This document shows, piece by piece, positions 54,241 through 62,172 of a stretch of 64,000 bases of DNA. Source of the DNA: Catellatospora paridis (GTDB taxonomy: Bacteria; Actinomycetota; Actinomycetes; Mycobacteriales; Micromonosporaceae). The translations under genes were made by a program, and so were the position numbers. The notes beneath the pieces are model-generated. The model was not told the DNA's origin. It searched no databases and worked only from the letters and a program-made list of their open reading frames with translations. The DNA lies in NCBI RefSeq assembly GCF_009720365.1, contig NZ_ML769314.1, forward strand, positions 301,264 to 365,263, written 5' to 3'. Position 1 is the first letter of the stretch, and every line of letters starts with the position of its first letter.

Positions 54241-55029
54241 TCAGCCGAGTTGCACCGAACGTTTGGCCAGGCCCATCCAGAAGCCGTCGATGACGGTGCG
54301 TTGCGCGGACAGGTCGTCCTCGCCCGCGCCCAGGGTGACGAACAGCGGCGCGAAGTGCTCGGTGCGCGGGTGCGCCATCGCGCCCGACGGGGCCTTGTGC
54401 AGGAAGTCGAGCAGCCCGTCGACGTCGCCGGCGTCCAGCGCCTGCCGTCCCCAGTCGTCGAACTCCGCAGACCAGCCCTGCACCGGCGCGTCGAAGCCCA
54501 GGTGCATGTACGGCATCGCGGCGCGCAGGTTGTGGGTGAAGAAACCCGAGCCGATGATGAGCACGCCCTCGTCGCGCAGCGGCGCGAGCTTGCGGCCGAG
54601 CTCCAGCAGGCGCTGCGGGTCGAGGGTGGGCATCGAAATCTGCAGCACCGGGACGTCGGCCTCGGGGAACATCTCGACCAGCGGCACGTAAGCGCCGTGG
54701 TCCAGGCCGCGGTCGGGCACGTCGGTCACGGGTGTCTCGGCGCTTCGCAGCAGTGCGCGCACCTTTGCGGCCAGCTCGGGTGCGCCGGGGGCCGGGTACT
54801 TCACCTCGTAGTAGTGCTGGGCGAAGCCGCCGAAGTCGTAGTAGAGCGGCACGGTGGTGGTCGCGCCGATCGCCAGCGGGGCGTTCTCCCAGTGCGCGGA
54901 GACGACCAGGATCGCGGTGGGCCGGGGCAGGTCGCTCGACCAGTCCGCCAGCTGCCGGGTCCACAGCGGGTCGTCGGCCAGCGGAGGAGCGCCGTGGCTG
55001 AGGTAGAGCGCGGGCATGCGGGTGCTCAT
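54241..55029 (-). CDS. Extradiol ring-cleavage dioxygenase, DODA type
   Basis: A 262-residue class III extradiol dioxygenase of the DODA/YgiD group, which opens catechol-type rings such as DOPA. Metal and catalytic His are in LYLSHGAPPLADDP near 9-22, VVSAHWENAPL near 45 and GSGFFTHNLRAAMP near 165; EHFAPLFVTLGAG near 218 supplies the fourth conserved His. ATG 55029 is preceded at seven bases by TATTCT. A small dyad ACTTGACCATTCAACT (55042-55057) covers the promoter and may be a MarR-type site. Confidence 0.88.
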   Translation of the reverse strand: MSTRMPALYLSHGAPPLADDPLWTRQLADWSSDLPRPTAILVVSAHWENAPLAIGATTTVPLYYDFGGFAQHYYEVKYPAPGAPELAAKVRALLRSAETPVTDVPDRGLDHGAYVPLVEMFPEADVPVLQISMPTLDPQRLLELGRKLAPLRDEGVLIIGSGFFTHNLRAAMPYMHLGFDAPVQGWSAEFDDWGRQALDAGDVDGLLDFLHKAPSGAMAHPRTEHFAPLFVTLGAGEDDLSAQRTVIDGFWMGLAKRSVQLG

Positions 55030-55089
55030 GCCACCGAGAATACTTGACCATTCAACTAACGTCGAGTGGTGGCCCTCACCCTGACATGC

Positions 55090-55127
55090 GGAAAGCCCGG
55101 CGAGACGTCTCCCGCCGGGCCCTTTCC
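55090..55127 (-). terminator. Terminator downstream of ahpCD
   Basis: GGAAAGCCCGGCG and CGCCGGGCCCTTTCC pair around AGACGTCTCC, with an A-rich stem base acting as a T-rich end on the minus strand. Confidence 0.65.
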
Positions 55128-55147
55128 TTCCGGTTAATGCTCTCTGT

Positions 55148-55210
55148 CGCAACTCTTGAAGAGTTGCGGCCTCAACGGCTTCCCGATGGCGCGACTCTTG
55201 AAGAGTTGCG
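55148..55210. repeat. Twin 21-bp palindromes between ahpD and its terminator
   Basis: 55148-55168 is a perfect palindrome (CGCAACTCTT-G-AAGAGTTGCG); 55190-55210 is the same with one change. Centres are 42 bp apart, about four helical turns. They could be tandem hairpins in the ahpCD 3' end or a paired operator. Confidence 0.8.
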
Positions 55211-55223
55211 CCAGGTGGGGTGG

Positions 55224-55757
55224 TCAGGCCGTCAGGGCGGCCTCGGCGTCGAGGGTGACGGCGGCGGCGTGGACGACGGCTGCGATGCGCAGCGCCTCGT
55301 GCACCGCCTCGCGGCCGATCCCGGTGCCGATCAGGGTCTTCTCGTGCGACTCCAGGCAGACCCCGCAGCCGGTGATGGCCGAGACGGCCAGGCTCCACAG
55401 TTCGAAGTCGGCCTTGTCGACGCCCGGGTTGCCGATGATCTGCATGCGCAGCCGGGCCGGCAGCGACTGGTAGGCGTCGTCGCCGATCAGGTGCTTGGAC
55501 CGGTAGTAGATGTTGTTCATCGCCATGATCGACGCCGCGCCCTTGGCCGCCTCGATCACCTCCGGCTTGAGGTGGTCGCCCGCCTCGGCCGCGATCTCCC
55601 GCAGCACGAACGCGTTGCGGGCGGCGAACGCGCAGGCCAGGGCGGTGCCCCAGAGCTGCTGCGCGGTCAGCGGCGAGGTGCCGAGCACGGTGCCGAGGTT
55701 GAGCTTGGTGTCGCGGGCGTACGCGGGCAGCGCCGCCTTGATCGCGTCGAGGCCCAT
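55224..55757 (-). CDS. ahpD: Alkylhydroperoxidase AhpD
   Basis: A 177-residue all-alpha protein that reduces AhpC, with weak peroxidase activity of its own. The CxxC active site is in ITGCGVCLESHEKTL near 130-144, with the Glu and His of the proton relay (LESHE). Length and sequence match actinobacterial AhpD. Its ATG overlaps the ahpC stop (TGATG), so the two are translationally coupled, matching their joint action with a lipoyl donor. Confidence 0.96.
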   Translation of the reverse strand: MGLDAIKAALPAYARDTKLNLGTVLGTSPLTAQQLWGTALACAFAARNAFVLREIAAEAGDHLKPEVIEAAKGAASIMAMNNIYYRSKHLIGDDAYQSLPARLRMQIIGNPGVDKADFELWSLAVSAITGCGVCLESHEKTLIGTGIGREAVHEALRIAAVVHAAAVTLDAEAALTA

Positions 55758-56311
55758 CAGGCGGCGGCCAGCAGCTTGCCGGCGTCGAGGGTCTCGCCGC
55801 CCTTGTTCCAGTTGCACGGGCACAGCTCGTCGGTCTGCAGGGCGTCGAGCACGCGCAGCACCTCGGCGACGTTGCGGCCGACCGAACCGGCGGTGACCAT
55901 CACGAACTGGATCTCGTTGTTCGGGTCGACGATGAACGTCGCGCGCTGCGGCACGCCGTCCTGGCCGAGCACGCCCGCGGCCTCGGTGAGCTCGCGCTTG
56001 ACGTCGGCCAGCATCGGGAAGGGCAGCTCGCGCAGGTCGGGGTGGTTCTTGCGCCACGCGTGGTGGACGAACTCGTTGTCGACCGACCAGCCCAGCACCT
56101 GCGCGTCACGGTCGGCGAACTCGTCGTTCAGCCGGCCGAACTCGGCGATCTCGGTGGGACATACGAAGGTGAAGTCCTTGGGCCAGGAGAAAAGCACCCG
56201 CCACTTGCCCTCGTAGGTCTTGTTGGTGATCGTCTCGAACGCCTTGTCGGCGTCCAGCGAGACGCAGGCGGTGAGTTCGTAGGCGGGGAAGTGGTCGCCG
56301 ACGGTGAGCAA
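55757..56311 (-). CDS. ahpC: Alkyl hydroperoxide reductase AhpC
   Basis: A 184-residue 2-Cys peroxiredoxin reducing organic peroxides and H2O2. The peroxidatic Cys is in DFTFVCPTEI near 57, and the resolving Cys is in DELCPCNWNKG near 170. TTG 56311 is chosen because AGGAGG lies eight bases upstream and homology begins at LLTVGDHFPAY; an ATG 13 codons earlier would precede the ribosome-binding site. No divergent oxyR is present upstream, unlike in many actinomycetes, so the regulator is elsewhere. Confidence 0.96.
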   Translation of the reverse strand: MLTVGDHFPAYELTACVSLDADKAFETITNKTYEGKWRVLFSWPKDFTFVCPTEIAEFGRLNDEFADRDAQVLGWSVDNEFVHHAWRKNHPDLRELPFPMLADVKRELTEAAGVLGQDGVPQRATFIVDPNNEIQFVMVTAGSVGRNVAEVLRVLDALQTDELCPCNWNKGGETLDAGKLLAAA

Positions 56312-56533
56312 AGCAGGTACCTCCTGAGCGGTCTTTCTTGAGCCGTTCAAGATTAGGCAGGGCGTTGCGACGCGGTGTTTACCGGATCATGACAATGTGG
56401 CGACCGCCACGGGGCTTTGGCGTGCCCCCTCGCGCAGGTCATCGACGTGATCCGTGGTCCGGACGGCGACACGCCTTCCCGACATGCGGGAGCCTGCTGG
56501 TCTGAGGGCCGCAGAAGTGGGACGCTACTGAGC

Positions 56534-56566
56534 GTGATCCGCCTCGTACTGATTATTGGCACCTAG
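56534..56566 (+). CDS. Leader peptide VIRLVLIIGT of the cimA attenuator
   Basis: Ten codons, GTG ATC CGC CTC GTA CTG ATT, then ATT GGC ACC, and a TAG stop. Seven of ten residues are Val, Leu or Ile. Followed by a terminator at 56611-56643, this is the classic layout of ribosome-mediated attenuation by branched-chain amino acids. A ribosome-binding site is not evident. Confidence 0.75.
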   Translation: MIRLVLIIGT

Positions 56567-56610
56567 CGCGCCGGCCGCACCTGGGCAACCAGGCCCCTCG
56601 CCGACGCGCA

Positions 56611-56643
56611 GACCTCCCGCGACCGCGGGGGGTCTTTTGTTTT
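56611..56643 (+). terminator. Attenuator terminator before cimA
   Basis: GACCTCCCGC (56611-56620) and GCGGGGGGTC (56625-56634) pair with one G-U around GACC, followed by TTTTGTTTT. It is one of the few U-tract terminators in the window. Confidence 0.85.
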
Positions 56644-56709
56644 GCAGCTTCTTCCCGGTTCACACGTCGGCGTCCCTCAGGCGGGCGCCCACACAGGAGG
56701 TCACACGAC

Positions 56710-58305
56710 ATGCAGATCTTCGACACCACGCTGCGCGACGGCGCCCAGCGCGAGGGCATCACCTACTCGGTGGCCGACAAACTCGCGGTGGCGCGCCTGC
56801 TCGATCAGTTCGGGGTCGGGTTCATCGAGGGCGGGTGGCCGGGCGCGGTGCCCAAGGACACCGAGTTCTTCGAACGGGCCAGAACCGAACTGGAGCTGAA
56901 GAACGCGCTGCTGGTGGCGTTCGGCTCGACGCGCAAGGCGGGCGTCGCGGCGGCCGACGACGCGCAGCTCGCCGGCCTGCTCGCCGCGCAGACCCCGGTG
57001 GTGTGCCTGGTCGCCAAGTCCGATGTGCGCCACGTCGAGCGCGCGCTGCGCACCACGCGCGAGGAGAACCTCGCCATGGTCGCCGACAGCGTGAACCACC
57101 TGCGGGCGCACAGCCGCCGCGTCTTCGTGGACTGCGAGCACTTCTTCGACGGCTTCCGCTTCGACCCCGAGTACACCGCCGCGGTGGTGCGCACCGCGCT
57201 CGACGCGGGCGCCGAGCGCGTGGTGCTCTGCGACACCAACGGCGGCATGCTGCCCTCGCAGGTCAGCAAGGCCATCAGCGAACTGGCCGCCCGGCTGGGC
57301 GTCTCGCCGGAGCTGTTCGGCATGCACGCGCAGAACGACACCGCGTGCGCCGTCGCCAACACCATCGCCGCGGTGGAGGCGGGCGTACGCCACGTGCAGG
57401 GCACCGCCAACGGCTACGGGGAGCGTCCGGGCAACGCCGACATCTTCACCGTGGTGGCGAATCTGCAGCTCAAGCTCGGCATGACCGTCCTACCGGACGG
57501 CTGCCTGGAACAGATGGCGCACGTCTCGCACGCCATCGCCGAGATCGCCAACATCGCACCCGACTCCCACCAGGCCTACGTCGGGTCCGCAGCGTTCGCC
57601 CACAAGGCGGGTCTGCACGCGAGCGCGATCAAAGTCGACCCGGCCCTCTACAACCACGTGGACCCGGCCGTGGTCGGCAATGACATGACGATCCTCGTCA
57701 CCGAGATGGCCGGCCGGGCCAGCATCGAGCTCAAGAGCCGCGAGCTCGGTCTGGACCTGGCCGGCCAACCGGACACGCTGTCCAAGGTGACGCACCGGGT
57801 GAAGGAGCTGGAGGCGGCGGGTTGGTCCTTCGAGGCCGCCGACGCGTCCTTCGAGCTGCTGGTGCGCCAGTCCCTGGGCGAGCAGACGACCCCGTTCACG
57901 CTGGAGTCGTACCGGGTGATCGTCGAGCACCGCGAGGACGGCGCGGTGGTCAGCGAGGCGACCGTCAAGTTGCGGGTGCGCGGCGAACGGGTGATCGCCA
58001 CCGCGGAGGGCAACGGCCCGGTCAACGCGCTCGACCAGGCCCTGCGCCAGGCGCTGGAGCGGCACTTCCCGCAGCTGACCGGGCTGGAGTTGGCCGACTA
58101 CAAGGTGCGCATCCTGGCCGGCTCGCACGGCACCGACGCGGTGACGCGGGTGCTGGTGGAGACGGTGGACACCGACGGTCGTGACTGGACCACGGTCGGC
58201 GTGCACGAGAACGTGGTGGAGGCGAGCTGGCGGGCGCTGGTCGACGCGCTGGCGTACGGCGTCGCCGCCGCTGGCGGGGACCGCAAGGTGCGCTCGCGAC
58301 GCTGA
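56710..58305 (+). CDS. cimA: Citramalate synthase
   Basis: Condenses pyruvate with acetyl-CoA to (R)-citramalate, the first step of threonine-independent isoleucine synthesis. It has 531 residues. The HMGL-like TIM barrel begins MQIFDTTLRDGAQREGI with the metal and catalytic DTTLRDG; GMHAQNDTACAVAN near 203 and GTANGYGERPGN near 236 follow; the LeuA dimer domain starts near 375. It lies behind a branched-chain attenuator, as expected for a pathway that ends in isoleucine. AGGAGG precedes the ATG. A leuA-like 2-isopropylmalate synthase would have a different barrel entry, so cimA is favoured. Confidence 0.93.
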   Translation: MQIFDTTLRDGAQREGITYSVADKLAVARLLDQFGVGFIEGGWPGAVPKDTEFFERARTELELKNALLVAFGSTRKAGVAAADDAQLAGLLAAQTPVVCLVAKSDVRHVERALRTTREENLAMVADSVNHLRAHSRRVFVDCEHFFDGFRFDPEYTAAVVRTALDAGAERVVLCDTNGGMLPSQVSKAISELAARLGVSPELFGMHAQNDTACAVANTIAAVEAGVRHVQGTANGYGERPGNADIFTVVANLQLKLGMTVLPDGCLEQMAHVSHAIAEIANIAPDSHQAYVGSAAFAHKAGLHASAIKVDPALYNHVDPAVVGNDMTILVTEMAGRASIELKSRELGLDLAGQPDTLSKVTHRVKELEAAGWSFEAADASFELLVRQSLGEQTTPFTLESYRVIVEHREDGAVVSEATVKLRVRGERVIATAEGNGPVNALDQALRQALERHFPQLTGLELADYKVRILAGSHGTDAVTRVLVETVDTDGRDWTTVGVHENVVEASWRALVDALAYGVAAAGGDRKVRSRR

Positions 58306-58352
58306 TCGGTAGTGACCTGATGACGGCCCGCTGCTCGATTTTGCGGAAGGAT

Positions 58353-58364
58353 ACTACGTAGTAA
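58353..58364. promoter_or_regulatory. 12-bp palindrome upstream of the M15 peptidase
   Basis: TACTACGTAGTA is perfect and lies in an AT-rich patch between cimA and the peptidase. TTGACA (58384-58389), 17 bases and CACAGT (58407-58412) follow, seven bases before ATG 58420. It could be a regulator site. Confidence 0.4.
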
Positions 58365-58419
58365 CTGCAAGATATGTAAACTCTTGACATCGATGTTCAT
58401 GGTTGGCACAGTGCCTGGC

Positions 58420-59169
58420 ATGTCTCGACGTTTCCCCCGCAACGCCCTCACCCGGGCGTTCACCGTGCTGGTGATGGCGGCCATCGGATCAGTGGCCGCC
58501 ATCACCGTCGGCGCGTCCCCCGCATACGCCGACGGCTGCTACACCTGGGGCCGCTCCCTGTCCTCGGGCATGTCCGGAGAGGACGTCCGGCAGCTGCAGA
58601 TCCGCGTCGCGGGCTGGCCCGGCTACAACAACACCATCGGCATCGACGGCGTCTTCGGCGCGGAGACCCGCGACGCGGTGATCCGCTTCCAGCAGGCGTA
58701 CGGTCTCGGCGCCGACGGCATCGCCGGCCCGCAGACGTTCAACAAGATCTACTCCCTGCAGGACGACGACTGCACGCCGATCCACTTCAGCTACGCCGAG
58801 CTGAACAAGTGCAACACCACCTGGGCCGGCGGCGCGGTCTCGGCCGCCACCGCCAAGTCCAACGCGCTACGTGCGATGTGGCGCCTGGAGGCCCTGCGCC
58901 ACGCCCTCGGCGACCAGGCCCTCCGCGTCACCTCCGGCTTCCGCAGCACCGCCTGCAACAACGCCGCGGGTGGTGTGTCCAGCAGCCGCCACCTCTACGG
59001 CGACGGCGTGGACCTCGGCTCCGGCCCCCACTCGCTGTGCACCATCGGCAAGCAGGCCCGCTACCACGGGTTCAGCGGGATCCTCGGCCCCGGCTACCCC
59101 GACCACTCCGACCACATCCACACCGACGCCCGCAGCGGCACCCTCTGGTCCGCCTCCCAGTGCTTCTAG
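58420..59169 (+). CDS. Secreted M15 peptidase with peptidoglycan-binding domain
   Basis: A 249-residue zinc DD-peptidase of the Streptomyces albus G / VanY-like class. After a signal peptide (ending AYADG) there is a PG_binding_1 domain (~40-105, VRQLQIRVAGWPGYN to FQQAYGLGADGIAGPQTF), then the M15 domain with zinc ligands in SSRHLYGDGVDLG near 190 and PDHSDHIHTDA near 228. It would trim cell-wall stem peptides. Four or more Cys suggest disulfides. The start at ATG 58420 follows a TTGACA/CACAGT promoter and lacks a ribosome-binding site. Confidence 0.92.
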   Translation: MSRRFPRNALTRAFTVLVMAAIGSVAAITVGASPAYADGCYTWGRSLSSGMSGEDVRQLQIRVAGWPGYNNTIGIDGVFGAETRDAVIRFQQAYGLGADGIAGPQTFNKIYSLQDDDCTPIHFSYAELNKCNTTWAGGAVSAATAKSNALRAMWRLEALRHALGDQALRVTSGFRSTACNNAAGGVSSSRHLYGDGVDLGSGPHSLCTIGKQARYHGFSGILGPGYPDHSDHIHTDARSGTLWSASQCF

Positions 59170-59180
59170 CCTGACCCGAA

Positions 59181-59226
59181 GGAAGGGCACCTTCTTATCG
59201 TTTTCCGTATAGGAAGGTGCCCTTCT
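59181..59226. repeat. Family I hairpin, copy E (14-18-14)
   Basis: Arms GGAAGGGCACCTTC / GAAGGTGCCCTTCT with one terminal change, and an 18-base AT-richer loop. It lies 11 bases after the M15 stop. Confidence 0.9.
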
Positions 59227-59347
59227 TGACGCCTGTCAACGGCGGTGAGGGCGGGGCGATCGGGGGAGGGCTGCGGGTGTCGGGCGGCGGTAGGCTGCGC
59301 GGCACGCACCTCTGACGGCCCGGCCCGTTCGATCTGGAGGCACCCCC

Positions 59348-59800
59348 GTGAGCGACAACCCCTACCGGGCACCGACCCCGCCTGCCCCGCCTGCGGCATC
59401 CGCCCCGACCGCGCCCGCCGGCGCCGCGTGGTCCGATCCTTCGCTGGACGCCCCGCCGCAGACGAGGCGGCCGGTCGAGGCCAGGCTGGTGTGGCGGGGC
59501 ATCTTCACCATGCTGGGCGCGCACGCGCTGACCATGGTCGCGGGCCTGCTCGCCGGCCTGGTGTTCGGGCAGCAGAGCGACTACGGCCCGCTCGCGGACG
59601 GCGACCGCGCCTACGTCTTCGTGGTCGTCGGCGTCTTCGCGCAGTTCATTCTGGGGATCATCGCCCTGGTCACGGGCATCGGCGGCATCATCGGCAGGGA
59701 CGGCGGCAAGGGCTCGGGCATCCTCATCGGCTGGGTCGCCGGCATCCCGGCCAGCCTGATCGTCGGCATCGTCATCACGGCCTCACTGGCCAACATGTAG
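59348..59800 (+). CDS. Small membrane protein with Pro-rich N-terminus
   Basis: A 150-residue protein. A cytosolic Pro/Ala-rich head (NPYRAPTPPAPPAASAPTAPAG) precedes three hydrophobic helices (IFTMLGAHALTMVAGLLAGLVFG; YVFVVVGVFAQFILGIIALVTGIGGII; GILIGWVAGIPASLIVGIVITASL). No motif identifies it. GGAGG precedes the GTG start. It converges on the S66 gene across a GATC-bounded hairpin. Confidence 0.72.
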   Translation: MSDNPYRAPTPPAPPAASAPTAPAGAAWSDPSLDAPPQTRRPVEARLVWRGIFTMLGAHALTMVAGLLAGLVFGQQSDYGPLADGDRAYVFVVVGVFAQFILGIIALVTGIGGIIGRDGGKGSGILIGWVAGIPASLIVGIVITASLANM

Positions 59801-59844
59801 CCACCCGAGCGACTGCTGCCTCCGGGCCGCTGCGCGACCAGATC

Positions 59845-59899
59845 GATCATGAACTTGTGGCAGCGACACGCCGTCGACCCGTGCCATAAGTTCATGATC
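59845..59899. repeat. 18-bp inverted repeat between convergent genes
   Basis: GATCATGAACTTGTGGCA (59845-59862) and its complement at 59882-59899 match in 17 of 18 bases, with a 19-base loop. Likely a bidirectional terminator. Confidence 0.8.
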
Positions 59900-59925
59900 A
59901 CCGCGGTGGTGCGGTGGTGCGGGGA

Positions 59926-60849
59926 TCAGGTGGTGGCGGGGGCGACGGTGAGGGTGCCGGTGTCGGCGTCGAGGTGGGCGTGGGTGCCCAGGGGGACTGC
60001 GGTGTGCTGGGCGCCGTGGCCGATCGGGAGGCCGCCGAGGACCGGCAGGCCCAGGTCGAGCAGGCGATCGGTGAGCACATCGGCGATGGTGACCGGCCAG
60101 GCGTCCGCGCAGTCGGTGAACTGGCCGACGGCGATGCCCGCGACCTGGTCGAGCGCGCCGCTGCGGCGCAGGTGGGTGAGCATCCGGTCGACACGGTACG
60201 GGTACTCGCCGACGTCCTCGACGAGCAGGATCGCGCCCGTCAGGTCCGGCAGGTGCGGCGTGCCCAGGGTGCTGACCAGCAGCGACAGGTTGCCGCCGAG
60301 CAGGGTGCCCTCGGCGTGGCCGGTGGTGCGCACCCGGTGGGTGTCCTCGGCGGGGTCGGCGGCTACGACCACCGGCTCCCCGCTCATCAGCGCGTGGCGC
60401 GCGCCGAGCGCGGTCGGCGAGTCCGCGCCCTTGTCGAACTGCGCCGCGACCGGCCCGTGCACGGTGGCCAGCCGCGCGCCGCGCCACAGTGCCAGGTGCA
60501 GCGCGGTGATGTCGGAGAAGCCCATGACCACCTTCGGGTCACGGCGTACGGCGTCGAGGTCGACGCGGTCGGTGATGCGCTGCGCGCCGTAGCCGCCCCG
60601 GGTGCAGAGCACGGCCCGGACCTGCGGGTCGCCGAGCGCGTCGTTGAGGTCGCCGAGGCGCTGGTCGTCGGTGCCGCCGAAATAGCCGTGCCGGGCCAGC
60701 ACGTGCGGGTACACGCGGGGCGCCAGGCCCCAGCCGGTGAGCACGGACACCGCCGCCTCGACGCGCTCCGCGGGCACCGGCCCCGAGGGCGAGACCAGCG
60801 CGACCGTGTCGCCGGGCCGGAGGGTCGCGGGGTGCAGCGTGGCGGTCAT
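59926..60849 (-). CDS. LD-carboxypeptidase (S66 family)
   Basis: A 307-residue serine peptidase that removes the terminal D-Ala from cytosolic muropeptide tetrapeptides, or an MccF-like relative. The catalytic Ser is in VVMGFSDITALH near 112, Glu in LLVEDVGEYPYRVDRML near 205 and His in GLPIGHGAQHTAVPLG near 275, in the right order and spacing. There is no signal peptide. ATG 60849 (MTATLHPATLRPGDTVALVSPSG) is fixed by the family N-terminus. Confidence 0.92.
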   Translation of the reverse strand: MTATLHPATLRPGDTVALVSPSGPVPAERVEAAVSVLTGWGLAPRVYPHVLARHGYFGGTDDQRLGDLNDALGDPQVRAVLCTRGGYGAQRITDRVDLDAVRRDPKVVMGFSDITALHLALWRGARLATVHGPVAAQFDKGADSPTALGARHALMSGEPVVVAADPAEDTHRVRTTGHAEGTLLGGNLSLLVSTLGTPHLPDLTGAILLVEDVGEYPYRVDRMLTHLRRSGALDQVAGIAVGQFTDCADAWPVTIADVLTDRLLDLGLPVLGGLPIGHGAQHTAVPLGTHAHLDADTGTLTVAPATT

Positions 60850-60931
60850 GGCCGCAGAGCCTAACGCCGTCCACGGAACCTTCACAAAGCCCACACCTAG
60901 TTGACCATGAAAAATGTATAGCATCCCATGC

Positions 60932-61888
60932 ATGAAACGGTTCCTTCTGCGCGCGCTGCCCTGGATCCTGGCGCTGCCGGCGGCGGTGTGGGCCGTGTTC
61001 CGGATCGCCGGCTGGGACGACAGCTACCCGATGGCGCAGCTGATGGCGTTCACCCCGTACGTCGCCGCCGGTTGCCTGGTGCCGCTGGCGGCGCTGCTGG
61101 TGTGGCGGCGCTGGGCGGCCGCCGCGCTGGCCGCGGTCACCGCGGTGGCGCTGGCGGCGGTGGTGCTGCCGCGCTGGTTCGCCGACGGCGACCCGGCGGC
61201 CGGGGCGGCGGGCACGACGCTGCGGGTGATGAGCGCGAACGTGCTGGTGGGTTCGGCGGGGGCGGCCGAGCTGGTCGACCTCGTGCGGACGCACCAGGTG
61301 GACGTGCTGGCGCTGCAGGAGGTGACCCCGGACTACCTGGCCGCGGCGGACGCGGCGGGCATGCGCGACGAGCTGCCATACCGGGCGGACTACGCGGTGC
61401 CCGGGGTGGAGGGCTCGGCGCTGCTGTCGCGGCATCCGCTGCGCGATGCCGGGGTGCGGGTCAACCCGGGCGGCTTCCGGCAGGCCCACGCCGAGGTCAC
61501 GGTGCCGGGCGGGGGGAGTGTGCTGGTCGAGTCGGCGCATCCGCTGGCGCCCTGGGCCGACTTCGTGACGCCGCTGTGGGTACGCGGCTTCGAGGGCCAG
61601 CCGCGGGCCACCCCGCAGGGGCCGGTGCGGGTGCTGCTGGGCGACTTCAACGCCACCCTCGACCACCACCTGCTGCGCGACCTGATCGACTCCGGTTACC
61701 GGGACGCGGCCGACGTGCTGGGGCGGGGCCTGTCCGGCACCTGGGGGCCGTACGACGGGGACCCGATCCCGCCGGTGACGCTGGACCGGGTGCTGGCCGA
61801 CAGGCGGGTGGGCGTCAAGGACTTCCAGGTGCTGGAGCTGCCGGACAGCGACCACCGGCCGGTGTACGCCGAGCTGGTCCTGCCCTAG
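60932..61888 (+). CDS. Endonuclease/exonuclease/phosphatase-family membrane protein
   Basis: A 318-residue protein with three N-terminal membrane helices (to about residue 90) and an external EEP domain. Motifs: LRVMSANVLVGSAG near 98, VDVLALQEVTPDY near 125 (metal-binding Glu), VLLGDFNATLDHHLLRDL near 235 and DSDHRPVYAEL near 308 (catalytic His). Such proteins are likely surface phosphodiesterases. TAGCAT seven bases before ATG 60932 indicates a leaderless transcript. Confidence 0.88.
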   Translation: MKRFLLRALPWILALPAAVWAVFRIAGWDDSYPMAQLMAFTPYVAAGCLVPLAALLVWRRWAAAALAAVTAVALAAVVLPRWFADGDPAAGAAGTTLRVMSANVLVGSAGAAELVDLVRTHQVDVLALQEVTPDYLAAADAAGMRDELPYRADYAVPGVEGSALLSRHPLRDAGVRVNPGGFRQAHAEVTVPGGGSVLVESAHPLAPWADFVTPLWVRGFEGQPRATPQGPVRVLLGDFNATLDHHLLRDLIDSGYRDAADVLGRGLSGTWGPYDGDPIPPVTLDRVLADRRVGVKDFQVLELPDSDHRPVYAELVLP

Positions 61889-61900
61889 GGTGCGCCATTG

Positions 61901-61952
61901 TTTGAGCGGACGCTCAAGCCTGTTAGGCTGACGTTTGACCGACCGCTCAAAC
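61901..61952. promoter_or_regulatory. Paired TetR operators
   Basis: TTGAGCG-GA-CGCTCAA (61902-61917) is perfect; TTTGACCG-AC-CGCTCAAA (61934-61951) is nearly so. Centres are 33 bp apart, about three turns. Both have the TTTGAnCG-2-CGnTCAAA layout of TetR sites, and a TetR gene follows. Confidence 0.75.
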
Positions 61953-62078
61953 ATGTGGCGCGGGCCGTGTTCCCTGGGGACCGTCCTGACCCGACACTGC
62001 CGGGGCGCACCGGCATCTGTTTTGTCAGACCGGTGCGAGAAAGTCTGCCCGTCCCGCTAGTCGGGGACGCGACAGTTC

Positions 62079-62124
62079 GGGCGGTGCCGGCCACATTGGC
62101 AACGGGGGGTGGCCGGCACCGCCC
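62079..62124 (+). promoter_or_regulatory. 15-bp perfect hairpin in the TetR leader
   Basis: GGGCGGTGCCGGCCA (62079-62093) and its complement at 62110-62124, with a 16-base loop. A smaller GTCCC/GGGAC hairpin lies just upstream. If transcription starts near the operators, the TetR mRNA has a structured leader of about 200 bases. No gene is seen in 61952-62172. Confidence 0.5.
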
Positions 62125-62172
62125 GCATACGTGTGTCTGACACGCGCAGGGCCCGGGTATCGAGGGAGCGGC

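Noticed and set aside
55148-55210. CRISPR-like repeat pair
   Set aside because: Only two units, each a palindrome, with no spacers or cas genes.
61898-62140. An 80-codon frame through the TetR operators
   Set aside because: It begins inside the operator dyad and runs through the 15-bp hairpin; better read as regulatory DNA.
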